A DNA stretch of 64,000 nt from UBA4416 sp020846025. GTDB lineage: Bacteria; Bacteroidota; Bacteroidia; B-17B0; Aurantibacillaceae. Where the stretch lies: contig CAUJDD010000025.1 in assembly GCA_963169295.1 (NCBI GenBank), positions 29,114 through 93,113 of the forward strand, given 5' to 3'. The first letter of the stretch is position 1, and each line of letters begins with the position of its first letter. Shown one piece after another: positions 33,814 through 41,997 of the stretch. Position numbers and translations under genes: made by a program. Under the pieces are notes generated by a model, which saw only the letters and a list, made by a program, of their open reading frames with translations, was not told the origin of the DNA and did not search any database.

Positions 33814-34320
33814 TTAAATTTTATTCGAGAAATTTTTCTTTTTCTTACGTTCGGTTTTCTTAATGGTAAAAAACAAATCTGTGAGTGGCAACATTTGCAA
33901 ATTTTTAGATAAAGAACAAATCACTTTATTAAATGTAGCCTGATCCTCTTTTGAGATATTCTCAAAAATCTTTGAATCTATTTCCTTAAAAGCATGATCA
34001 ATTTCTATGGTTTGTTTCTGTCCCTTTTTAGTTAAAAATATAAAATGTTCCCTTCTATCATCAGGATTAACATTTCTATCTATCAATCCCGTTTTAATTA
34101 GATAATCAATTACCTTAACCATAGCGGTTTTATCAATAGATAAATTATTACAAATATATTGCTGTGTACATCCATTATGTTCGCTAATAAACTGTAAAAT
34201 TGAGAAATAGCGTTCCGAATCAATATTTTCAAGCTTTTTACTTAAAGCACTAAAATATAATTTCGATAATATGAGTGTTTTTGTACCAATAGCAAATTTT
34301 TTATAGTTATCGTTTGTCAT
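33814..34320 (-). CDS. MarR-family transcriptional regulator (first gene of efflux operon)
   Basis: Winged-helix repressor of 168 aa. The recognition region is NGCTQQYICNNLSIDKTAMVKVIDYL, and the wing is LIDRNVNPDDRREHFIFLTKKG with the DDRR pattern typical of MarR. The C-terminus is very basic (KKTERKKKKNFSNKI). As the first gene of the adaptor-pump-TolC unit it most likely represses its own operon and is released by a pump substrate. An operator cannot be pinpointed, but a -7 box at 34351-34358 lies in the 115-bp region shared with the divergent repeat-protein gene. Confidence 0.92.
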   Translation of the reverse strand: MTNDNYKKFAIGTKTLILSKLYFSALSKKLENIDSERYFSILQFISEHNGCTQQYICNNLSIDKTAMVKVIDYLIKTGLIDRNVNPDDRREHFIFLTKKGQKQTIEIDHAFKEIDSKIFENISKEDQATFNKVICSLSKNLQMLPLTDLFFTIKKTERKKKKNFSNKI

Positions 34321-34350
34321 CCAAAAATAGTTTTATTATAAAATAGTTGG

Positions 34351-34358
34351 CAAATGTA
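34351..34358 (-). promoter_or_regulatory. Putative -7 promoter box of the marR-efflux operon
   Basis: On the minus strand TACATTTG matches TAnnTTTG exactly, about 30 bases before the MarR ATG at 34320. The -33 box is weak. Regulator sites for MarR would be expected around here. Confidence 0.4.
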
Positions 34359-34435
34359 ACTAATTAAGTCAGAACGCATTTATAAATGTTGTTAAAACAA
34401 GCTTTATTCTTAAATTTGTAACCTTAATTTGCAGT

Positions 34436-34891
34436 ATGAAAGTTTATTCGGCATATACGATTGAACAATTTGGAAGATACATCTTAGGTGATGTGCAAGC
34501 ATTTAATTGGCTTGTTGAAAATGAATATAGAGAGTTATTAGCTACCCTTGATGCTATAAGAGATGATAAAAATGCTTTTAAATTTTTAATTGAGAATAAA
34601 TATTTTGAATTAGCTGCGTTTGTTAATGCAATTTGGGACGATGAAAAGGCATTTAGATTTTTAATTGATAGAAAAGCCTTTGATTGGGCTGCCACTGCCA
34701 ATTTTATTAATGGTGACGACAAAGCAAAAGAAGCCTTGAATAGAGCTGGGAAAGCGCATTTTGTGGCATTAGGTCATGCTATATTAGGTCGTATTCACGA
34801 AGACGGCGACCGTAATGTGTCACCAATGGGTACCTTAAAAAACATGCTAAATTTTAGGCAAGCCTTTAGAAATTTAAAGAATAACAACTAA
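34436..34891 (+). CDS. Protein of four tandem 25-residue helical repeats, function unknown
   Basis: I do not recognise a named family. The 151-aa protein consists of an 18-residue start, four consecutive repeats of exactly 25 residues (19-43, 44-68, 69-93, 94-118) and a 33-residue tail. The repeat consensus is D-x-x-A-F-x-F/W-L-I/V-E/D-x-x-x-x-E-L-A-A-x-x-N-A-I-x-D; the fourth copy is the most diverged. Two amphipathic helices per unit are likely, giving a small solenoid. There is no signal peptide or membrane segment. It is followed after 15 bases by a TerB-DnaJ gene, which suggests a joint role in stress or protein handling, but this is inference. Confidence 0.8.
   Translation: MKVYSAYTIEQFGRYILGDVQAFNWLVENEYRELLATLDAIRDDKNAFKFLIENKYFELAAFVNAIWDDEKAFRFLIDRKAFDWAATANFINGDDKAKEALNRAGKAHFVALGHAILGRIHEDGDRNVSPMGTLKNMLNFRQAFRNLKNNN
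34490..34789 (+). repeat. Four in-frame 75-bp coding repeats
   Basis: The bases encode the four 25-aa units of the repeat protein. DNA identity between units is low while the amino-acid pattern is kept, so this is an ancient protein-level repeat. All units have the same length without insertions. Confidence 0.8.
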
Positions 34892-34906
34892 AAAATTATT
34901 TACCCT

Positions 34907-35677
34907 GTGTTAAAATTTATTTGTGCCATTGCTGGTTTTTTCTTTTTAGGACGTAACATTTTTGGTGCAATCATTGGATTCGCTATTGGATCTTACCTCG
35001 ATTATTTTAATAGTTCCAATAAAGATTCTGATGGTTCAAAACGAAATCCTCATGATGATATTTTTAAGCATTATCAACGTCAAGCTGCTATGCAAAATAA
35101 TAATTTTGCATCTATGCTCATTGCCTTATCTGCTGCTGTTTTAAGAGCCGATGGTAGTGTGATAAGAGCTGAACTTGATTTCGTAAAATCTTTTTTTTCA
35201 CAACAGTTTGGTCCACAATTTTCTGTTTCACATCTACAAGAACTAAAATATTATGTAAATAGTGGCAACATACCATTAGAAAAGATATGTTACGATATTA
35301 AATTAAGAACCAAATTAGAAGTAAGAATCCAACTTCTACATTATTTATTTGGTATTGCAAAAGCAGATGGCAATGTATCTAATGTTGAGATAGATGTCAT
35401 TAAACGAATTGCTCAACTACTTGAGGTACCACTGTCTGACTTTGAAAGTTTAAAAAATATGTTTTATCGAGATGTTAATTCAGATTATAAAGTTTTAGGA
35501 ATTGAAAGTACGGCAACAGATGAAGAAATAAAAAAAGCATATAGACAAATGGCTATTCGATACCATCCGGACAAGGTGGCCACCATGGGAGAAGAGTACC
35601 AAAAGGGAGCGCACGAAAAGTTTCAAAAAATACAAGAAGCATACGAAAATATAAAGAAACAGCGAGGAATGAACTAA
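34907..35677 (+). CDS. TerB-like/J-domain protein (DjlA-like)
   Basis: A 256-aa membrane-anchored co-chaperone. A hydrophobic, glycine-rich N-terminal segment (FICAIAGFFFLGRNIFGAIIGFAIGSYL) is followed by a TerB-like helical domain (SMLIALSAAVLRADGSVIRAEL, later GIAKADGNVSNVEIDVIKRIA with repeated acidic D-G patterns), and a C-terminal J-domain DYKVLGIESTATDEEIKKAY with the HPD tripeptide in YHPDK. This order is that of DjlA. It would stimulate DnaK at the inner membrane. The start is GTG at 34907. It converges with the DUF5686 gene, overlapping by four bases at the stops. Confidence 0.9.
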   Translation: MLKFICAIAGFFFLGRNIFGAIIGFAIGSYLDYFNSSNKDSDGSKRNPHDDIFKHYQRQAAMQNNNFASMLIALSAAVLRADGSVIRAELDFVKSFFSQQFGPQFSVSHLQELKYYVNSGNIPLEKICYDIKLRTKLEVRIQLLHYLFGIAKADGNVSNVEIDVIKRIAQLLEVPLSDFESLKNMFYRDVNSDYKVLGIESTATDEEIKKAYRQMAIRYHPDKVATMGEEYQKGAHEKFQKIQEAYENIKKQRGMN

Positions 35678-38139
35678 AAATCAATTCCTAATCCAATGAC
35701 AAAACCTTGTGTGAATTTTCCATAAGGCCCATATCCAAGTACGTAATCAATCCTCACAATTTGAAACAATCTTTCAATTCCAAAATTTATTTCATAATAC
35801 TGATCCATTTTATCATTAAATAATACATGGGCTCCAACAACTTCTTGCAATTTAGTTTTCTTTAATATTGGCAATTTATTAAATATAAACCCATTAAAAT
35901 GGTGTTCTGCATGAGCTTCAGCAAACCAGTTTTTAGTACTATAAGTATAATACGGTAGTAATTTAAATGAATTGAGATAATTATTATTTGCTAAAATTGT
36001 TTGATTACCATCAAAATGTTTATAATCCATAAACTGCATATATCGAGTGCTTAAAAAATAGCCTGCTTTTAACTTGTAAGAAATAGTTCCTAACATGCCA
36101 ATACGAATATGATCATCTACACTCATCTTTATTAGATCATAGTCTGCCTTGGTATTCAAACCTGGAATTGCTTTTGTATATAAAATATTAATAACAGGAA
36201 ATTTATTCTCTTCAATTATTTTTTGATAAGGTTTTGTAATAAATTTTTGTTTAAATCTTATAGAAGCTCCTATTTCTATAACAAATGCATTATTAATTGT
36301 AAACGATGAATCATCTGTATAAGGATGTAAAGGATCATTACTTGTAAATAGTTTTTGTTTATCATCCACCCACAAATCATTTGATGTATTTCGTAGTGGC
36401 GCACGTTCTGCATACTCAGCATTAATTGTTGTAATTAATCCATTTACTATTTCTCGCTTATAATAAGCAGATGCAAAAGTTTTTTTATACAACTTCATGA
36501 AGTTATCATTATTAAATAATGAGTATGAAGTATTAATTGTAGGATTTATTGGATCATTTCCATTAAATTGAGTGGCAGATGTACCAGCCCTAATCTGAAT
36601 GGAAGAAAACTTCATAGGATTTATGGTATATTTATAATTTGCGATACCGCCCCATAAGTAATTCGAAAAACCATAACGTGTTGCTGCTGTGAAATGGTGA
36701 TTTTTAAAATTATCATTTTGCTTTGTTGCATCTAATTTGATAGAGGCATTAACACCCTCAACAGTATTATACTGAATACCAGAAGTTAGCAAACCGGATG
36801 TAGTAATATTTAGTTGTTTAGAGGATTTATGATATGTATATCCAACAAACAATTTACTCAATTTTAATTTATTAATTTCTCTATCCAAACTATCTTGATA
36901 TCGCGCACTATTTCTAATAACAGCAATACTGTCTTTTTTCCTATAATCTTTTTGTTCTTCGTCGGTTAGTGGAATGGGTCTTGAATCTTTCCAATATGAT
37001 GAATCTTTTTTATTTGATCCCTCCTCTACTTTTAGTACTTCATTTTTAAAAAACCTTTTAGAAAATTCCGGATTTAAATTATAGTCAGAAAAGACAGCAT
37101 TAAAATAACCATCTCCAACAAATCCTAATACTTTAAAATTAAATGAGAGATTTAAACTGGTTGGCATCCACACATCATTGGTAACAGGAGCTTGTAATTG
37201 CTTAATCCGAATTGTATCTACAAACTTTATTTTTGTTTCTTTTGTTAACAATAAATCTACACTATGAATGCGCCATGTGTTTTCTTGTATATAAATAATA
37301 CCTCTAAAACATGGATCGTTTGTTCTTTTAGGAATTACTTGAATTTTATTAATCATTTTACCATCTTCAAAAGTAGTGCCTAATAATTTGTAACGATACG
37401 ACCAAAGTGCATTTTCATTAATTGGAGAGATAAATGGGTGATCACTTAAGCCTTCGAGAGGAACTAAATTTTGATATAAATTAAATTTCATATCACGAGC
37501 CTGATTAAAACTAAACGTTTTATTATCACCACTTACTCTACTCGAGTACATAATCTCTTTCTCATCATTTGGCTTCCTATAATAATATTTACTTTCGCTT
37601 TCACTTAAATATACAACACCTAAAAGTGTAGAGTCTATTTTTTCGCCTGTTGTATTTAAGGCATTTAAAAGTTTAATCATTTTAATAGGAAAATTTTTTA
37701 ATCGCTGTAATCCTTTAACATAAGCATTACAAGAATAGGCATCTACTTGATTCAAGTAATCACTCCGTTTTTTGATGGCTTGCCGAATGACAGCATATGC
37801 TGGATCTTCTCCATCTTTAATTATAACTTCACTTAGTTGATAGCTTTCTGGAGTTAAAGCGATATTTTTTTGGATGTTTGAATTTATTATTTCAATAGCT
37901 ACTATTTGTTTTTTAAACCCTACATATTGAAAAAGCAGTTCATATTTACCAGGTAATAATTTTAATGTATAAAATCCATCAACATTAGCGTTTGAACCTA
38001 TAGTAGTACCTTTAATTAAAACAGATGAAAACGCTAACCCATTCCCTACCTCATCTGATATTTTTCCGCTTACGGTATAATACTGCGCAAAAAATATTTG
38101 AGAGTATCCAAGAAAAAATAATATCAATAATTTCCTCAT
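35674..38139 (-). CDS. DUF5686 / carboxypeptidase-regulatory-like outer-membrane protein
   Basis: An 821-aa exported protein. A signal peptide (1-18, ending FAQYY) precedes a CarboxypepD_reg-like beta-sandwich (YTVSGKISDEVGNGLAFSSVLIKGTTIGSNANVDGFYTLKLLPGKYEL) of the kind that starts TonB-dependent receptors. The remaining 700 residues are a DUF5686 region: the barrel is rich in alternating aromatic residues and ends in FGLGIDF-like hydrophobic pattern GFVIGLGIDF, typical of an outer-membrane barrel strand ending in Phe. There is no TonB plug domain. Function is unknown. It is monocistronic. Confidence 0.85.
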   Translation of the reverse strand: MRKLLILFFLGYSQIFFAQYYTVSGKISDEVGNGLAFSSVLIKGTTIGSNANVDGFYTLKLLPGKYELLFQYVGFKKQIVAIEIINSNIQKNIALTPESYQLSEVIIKDGEDPAYAVIRQAIKKRSDYLNQVDAYSCNAYVKGLQRLKNFPIKMIKLLNALNTTGEKIDSTLLGVVYLSESESKYYYRKPNDEKEIMYSSRVSGDNKTFSFNQARDMKFNLYQNLVPLEGLSDHPFISPINENALWSYRYKLLGTTFEDGKMINKIQVIPKRTNDPCFRGIIYIQENTWRIHSVDLLLTKETKIKFVDTIRIKQLQAPVTNDVWMPTSLNLSFNFKVLGFVGDGYFNAVFSDYNLNPEFSKRFFKNEVLKVEEGSNKKDSSYWKDSRPIPLTDEEQKDYRKKDSIAVIRNSARYQDSLDREINKLKLSKLFVGYTYHKSSKQLNITTSGLLTSGIQYNTVEGVNASIKLDATKQNDNFKNHHFTAATRYGFSNYLWGGIANYKYTINPMKFSSIQIRAGTSATQFNGNDPINPTINTSYSLFNNDNFMKLYKKTFASAYYKREIVNGLITTINAEYAERAPLRNTSNDLWVDDKQKLFTSNDPLHPYTDDSSFTINNAFVIEIGASIRFKQKFITKPYQKIIEENKFPVINILYTKAIPGLNTKADYDLIKMSVDDHIRIGMLGTISYKLKAGYFLSTRYMQFMDYKHFDGNQTILANNNYLNSFKLLPYYTYSTKNWFAEAHAEHHFNGFIFNKLPILKKTKLQEVVGAHVLFNDKMDQYYEINFGIERLFQIVRIDYVLGYGPYGKFTQGFVIGLGIDF

Positions 38140-38195
38140 AAACGTTTTAGGACGTTTAATATAGCGAAAATGTTAGATAAAAAACTAAAAAGTTA

Positions 38196-39182
38196 TTACC
38201 AGCCTAAAACCCAAGAGAAAATAAGAGGTGCTACAATGGTGGCATCACTCTCTACAATAAATTTAGGTGTATGAATATCTAATTTACCCCATGTAATTTT
38301 TTCGTTTGGTACAGCACCTGAATACGATCCATAAGAGGTAGTTGAATCCGATATTTGACAAAAATAGCTCCAAAAAGGTACATCATGCATTTCCATATCT
38401 TGATATAACATTGGCACTACACAAATAGGAAAATCGCCAGCAATTCCACCTCCTATTTGAAAAAATCCTACACCTTTTCCGCTACAATTTTTAGTGTACC
38501 AATCAGCTAACCAAGCCATGTATTCAATACCACTTTTCATGGTACTTGCTTTTATCTCGCCTTTTATAACATACGAAGCAAAAATATTACCCATCGTACT
38601 ATCTTCCCAGCCCGGTACAACAATTGGTAAATTACGTTCTGCGGCAGCTAACATCCAACTATTCTTAGGATCAATTTCGTAGTATTGTTTTAACTCACCG
38701 CTCAATAAAATCTTGTACATGTATTCATGTGGAAAATAACGCTCACCTGCAGTATCTGCATCTTTCCAAATTTTATGAATATGTTTTTGTAAACGTCGAA
38801 AAGCTTCTTCTTCAGGAATACAAGTGTCGGTTACACGGTTATAATGATTTTCTAGTAAATCCCATTCTTCTTGAGGTGACAAATCGCGATAATTAGGTAC
38901 ACGTTTATAATGGCTATGAGCCACCAAATTCATAATATCTTCCTCTAGATTAGCACCAGTACAAGATATAATATCAATTTTACCCTGACGAATCATTTCT
39001 GCTAAAGATTTACCTAATTCTGCGGTACTCATAGCACCAGCTAAGGTTACCATCATTTTTCCACCTTCGGTTAAGTGTAATTCATAGCCTTTGGCTGCAT
39101 CTACCAATGCGGCGGCGTTAAAATGTTTGTAATGAGTTTCAATAAATTTGGAGATCGGCCCTTTATTTTCAGCAGTTGACAT
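38196..39182 (-). CDS. Deoxyhypusine-synthase family protein
   Basis: A 328-aa bacterial member of the deoxyhypusine synthase (DHS) family, NAD-dependent enzymes that transfer a 4-aminobutyl group from spermidine. Markers are MVTLAGAMSTAELGKSLAEM (N-terminal), IISCTGANLEEDI, FQIGGGIAGDFPICVVP, and, near the end, TWGKLDIHTPKFIVESDAT. The lysine there (Lys300) corresponds to the DHS lysine that forms the enzyme-substrate imine. Bacteria lack eIF5A, the known DHS target. Some bacterial relatives act as homospermidine synthases or on other amines, so this one could be a polyamine enzyme. No polyamine gene is next to it. Confidence 0.88.
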   Translation of the reverse strand: MSTAENKGPISKFIETHYKHFNAAALVDAAKGYELHLTEGGKMMVTLAGAMSTAELGKSLAEMIRQGKIDIISCTGANLEEDIMNLVAHSHYKRVPNYRDLSPQEEWDLLENHYNRVTDTCIPEEEAFRRLQKHIHKIWKDADTAGERYFPHEYMYKILLSGELKQYYEIDPKNSWMLAAAERNLPIVVPGWEDSTMGNIFASYVIKGEIKASTMKSGIEYMAWLADWYTKNCSGKGVGFFQIGGGIAGDFPICVVPMLYQDMEMHDVPFWSYFCQISDSTTSYGSYSGAVPNEKITWGKLDIHTPKFIVESDATIVAPLIFSWVLGW

Positions 39183-39260
39183 GATTTTAGAATTTTAAAG
39201 AGGCGAATTTACTATTTTTATATAAATATATGTGCTAGTTTTTTAAACAATATTCCATAA

Positions 39261-39288
39261 AAAAAACCCGCCATGTGGCGGGTTTTTT
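39261..39288. terminator. Intrinsic terminator downstream of the outer-membrane protein gene
   Basis: AAAAAACCCGCC and GGCGGGTTTTTT form a perfect 12-bp GC-rich stem around ATGT. It lies 25 bases past the outer-membrane protein stop (minus strand) and before the DHS-like start region. Confidence 0.9.
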
Positions 39289-39312
39289 AAAATAGTATTT
39301 CTATAATATCTA

Positions 39313-40212
39313 TTAGAAATGGAAGTTTAAACGAATTGTTCCTGTTGGACCGAAGAACGAATTGTTATTATCTGTATCAAATCCAAATCCACTAGATTTA
39401 TTTCCAGTAGTTTCTTGAGTACCAACAACTGAGTTACCAGACCCATCGATACCAATTGATTCAGTAGTAGTTTTTGATTTTCCTTGCATTCCAAAACCAA
39501 TACCCCAACCAAACTCACCACCAATTGAAACTTTAGGCGCTACAAAATACTCAGCTCCTACAAACCCACGAACACCAAACATAAAACCTAAACCATTTTT
39601 TCTTTGTGTTACACGAGCAGCATTACCATAAGTATCAGTAGTAATATTAGTACCAAAGTTTGTAGAGTTAGCTACAGTTACAGGAGGTGTTGCGGTTGGA
39701 GCTAATGCATTACCATAAGTGTATTTTTCACCACTTGTATTAATGCCAAATCCAACTTCTGCACCGTAAATACCTTGTAAACGAGTTTTTCCACGACGTT
39801 TTTCAAGACCAACTGCAATACCAATATTAGTATTTGAAGATTTACGTTTATCTTCTACCATTGTAGGTACAGTTGGGAAAGTAGGAGCTGTAGCAACCGG
39901 TTGAGCAATTTGTGCTTTTGTGGTATTACTATTAAATCCTAAACGTAATGATGCACGGTAAGCGGTATTAGCATCTTTAAAATACTTACCAGTAATTGCA
40001 TTAGTAGTTAAAAAATTCCAATTTGGAGCTGCGTTAGCTGCTGTTTTTCCAAAGAAATTACCTACATAATTTAAAAATGGAGTAGCATCTACACCAATAG
40101 CGTAGTCACCAGCCTCTGGTAAAAAAGGCTCACCTTTTTTTGAAGTTAAATCTTGAGCAAAAGCATTGGTTACACCAAATGCCATAGCTACTAGAGCGAT
40201 TGATTTTTTCAT
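39313..40212 (-). CDS. Putative outer-membrane beta-barrel protein
   Basis: The ATG at 40212 gives the clean signal peptide MKKSIALVAMAFGVTNAFAQD. An in-frame GTG at 40242 would only add a polar leader, so I prefer 40212. The mature part shows alternating hydrophobic/polar beta strands, several Gly/Asn/Thr-rich loops, and a final strand TGTIRLNFHF ending in Phe, the usual C-terminal signal for barrel insertion. Phrases such as SIGGEFGWGIGFGMQGKS and IGIAVGLEKRRGKTRL look like barrel strands. No named family is recognised. A -7 box upstream and a strong terminator downstream show a single-gene unit, probably well expressed. Confidence 0.82.
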   Translation of the reverse strand: MKKSIALVAMAFGVTNAFAQDLTSKKGEPFLPEAGDYAIGVDATPFLNYVGNFFGKTAANAAPNWNFLTTNAITGKYFKDANTAYRASLRLGFNSNTTKAQIAQPVATAPTFPTVPTMVEDKRKSSNTNIGIAVGLEKRRGKTRLQGIYGAEVGFGINTSGEKYTYGNALAPTATPPVTVANSTNFGTNITTDTYGNAARVTQRKNGLGFMFGVRGFVGAEYFVAPKVSIGGEFGWGIGFGMQGKSKTTTESIGIDGSGNSVVGTQETTGNKSSGFGFDTDNNNSFFGPTGTIRLNFHF

Positions 40213-40264
40213 AATTGTTTTATTTTTTTGTTTATGTACCACAAAGTTTGTGTTTATTTCGTCG

Positions 40265-40272
40265 CAAAGTTA
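40265..40272 (-). promoter_or_regulatory. Putative -7 promoter box of the outer-membrane protein gene
   Basis: On the minus strand TAACTTTG is a perfect TAnnTTTG match, giving a start near 40260 and a leader of about 48 bases before the preferred ATG at 40212. Only weak -33 candidates (TTGT/GTTG) are at the right distance. Confidence 0.45.
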
Positions 40273-40335
40273 TGAACTATTTTTTAGTTTTAAACAACTT
40301 TTTGTTAATTGTCTGACAATCTGATTAATAAAATT

Positions 40336-41016
40336 CTATGGGTTTTTATTTTGAAGCATTGGAACAAACTTAAATTTACCAAATTCTTGCTTAACATATT
40401 CATTCTCAGTCTTTTTAACAATAACATTCATAATTTGCTCTGCTCCTTCCCCTACTGGAATAACTATTATTCCCCCAATTACTGTTTGTTTAAGAAGTTC
40501 TTCGGGAATATAAGGAGCAGCAGCAGTTACAATTACTTTATCAAATGGAGCAAATTGTGGCAAGCCTTTATATCCATCACCGTAAAAAATTTTAGCGCCC
40601 CGATAGCCCAATCTTGGTAAAAACAATTTGGTTTTATCGTACAACTCCTTTTGGCGCTCAATTGAATATACTTTAGCTCCCATTTCTAATAATACAGCAG
40701 TTTGATACCCACAGCCTGTGCCAATTTCCAACACTTTATCACCTCTTGAAATATTTAATTTTTCTGTTTGAAAAGCAACAGTAAAAGGGTGTGAAATAGT
40801 TTGACCTGCACCAATTTTTAGTGCTTTATCGGAATAAGCATGGTCGAGTAATGCAGGGCGTGCCGTAGATTCGTCAAAAAACAAATGCCTCGGTATTTTT
40901 AATATAGCATTAAGAACATTGGCATCCGTAATTCCTTTTTCTTTAAGTTGCTCTACTAATCTTTTTCTTTTACCTCTAAAAAGATATTCATCCTCATTAT
41001 TAATTACAATTTGCAT
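40336..41016 (-). CDS. pcm: Protein-L-isoaspartate O-methyltransferase
   Basis: Methylates L-isoaspartyl residues in aged proteins to start their repair. The SAM motif is VLEIGTGCGYQTAVLLEMGAKVYSIE, preceded by GAGQTISHPFTVA, the family's substrate loop, and the post-motif region FDKVIVTAAAPYIPEELL. At 226 aa it is normal. The N-terminal leader (residues 1-25) is highly charged. It is monocistronic between the outer-membrane protein and the divergent lipoprotein gene. Confidence 0.93.
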   Translation of the reverse strand: MQIVINNEDEYLFRGKRKRLVEQLKEKGITDANVLNAILKIPRHLFFDESTARPALLDHAYSDKALKIGAGQTISHPFTVAFQTEKLNISRGDKVLEIGTGCGYQTAVLLEMGAKVYSIERQKELYDKTKLFLPRLGYRGAKIFYGDGYKGLPQFAPFDKVIVTAAAPYIPEELLKQTVIGGIIVIPVGEGAEQIMNVIVKKTENEYVKQEFGKFKFVPMLQNKNP

Positions 41017-41142
41017 GGTATAAAACTACATAATTTTAATAGCTGTATAATTGAATTATTATGAGTCTTTCTAACAATGAATTTTTAATAGAAATTTATG
41101 AGATTAAATACAATAAGTAACCTATATTTACGTTTTGTTTTT

Positions 41143-41994
41143 ATGAGGTCTAGCTATATATTGTTTCTATTGTTGGTTTTTGTTTTATCATCTTTATTTT
41201 CCTGTAAAAAAGATAAGTTAAAAGCTCCTGAGGCCTCATTTTTAATTGTAAATAATGTACGTGTAAAAACAAAAAAGATAAATCCTAATCAAGGAAGTGA
41301 AAGCCACAATATTACAGATATGTGGTATTATGTTAACGGTAACTTTAAAGGTGTTTTTCCTGTTGGTTCTGTTATGCCAATAGTAGCAACTGGCAATGTA
41401 GAAATAACTTTATTTGCAGGTATAAAAAACAATGGGATTTCAGATACTCGTGTTCCATATCCTCCTTATTCACAAATTACCTTTACATTAAATATTGAGC
41501 CTGGTAAAACCTACACCTACTCACCAGAATTTACTTATAACAGTACCGCATTTTTTTATTACGCTGATGATTTTGATGGTAGTGGTAGTTATTTTAATTC
41601 GGATATTAATTACAATTGTATTGTTACACATAATCCTACTAAAACATTTGGTAACACAGGGGGTTCTTACTACATGACCATGTATGATACGGCTAATGTA
41701 GCTCGATTAATACAAACTAGCCAATATTTTTTACCAAATTCTGGTGCTGTAATTTATGTAGAAATGGACTATAAGTGTAATCAAACTCTTACTGCTGGTT
41801 TATTTGCAGAAAACAGCACATGGTTACCTATACTAAACATAACGCCTACTAGCGAATGGAAAAAAATTTATATTCAACTTACTAATACAGTGAGTTCTAG
41901 TACCTTTGCTAATTTTAGATTTTATATAGAAGCAACCAAAGAAGTAGCTAACCCAGAAATTTATATAGATAATATTAAGTTAATCTATCAATAG
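41143..41994 (+). CDS. Lipoprotein of unknown function
   Basis: I prefer the ATG at 41143, which gives the lipoprotein signal MRSSYILFLLLVFVLSSLFSC with the lipobox LFSC. An earlier in-frame ATG at 41098 would put 15 more residues ahead. A promoter-like TTACGTTTTG ends five bases before 41143, supporting the later start. The mature protein (from Cys21) starts KKDK, then a beta-rich body with Asn/Tyr/Thr-rich loops, and a C-terminal part (EWKKIYIQLTNTVSSSTFANFRFYIEA) that resembles carbohydrate-binding jelly-roll domains. It ends three bases before the glycosylphosphotransferase gene, which suggests co-transcription. Confidence 0.78.
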   Translation: MRSSYILFLLLVFVLSSLFSCKKDKLKAPEASFLIVNNVRVKTKKINPNQGSESHNITDMWYYVNGNFKGVFPVGSVMPIVATGNVEITLFAGIKNNGISDTRVPYPPYSQITFTLNIEPGKTYTYSPEFTYNSTAFFYYADDFDGSGSYFNSDINYNCIVTHNPTKTFGNTGGSYYMTMYDTANVARLIQTSQYFLPNSGAVIYVEMDYKCNQTLTAGLFAENSTWLPILNITPTSEWKKIYIQLTNTVSSSTFANFRFYIEATKEVANPEIYIDNIKLIYQ

Positions 41995-41997
41995 TAC

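Noticed and set aside
34436..34891. Assignment as an ankyrin, TPR or Sel1 repeat protein
   Set aside because: Those repeats are 33, 34 and 36 residues or longer with different consensus positions. The units here are exactly 25 residues.
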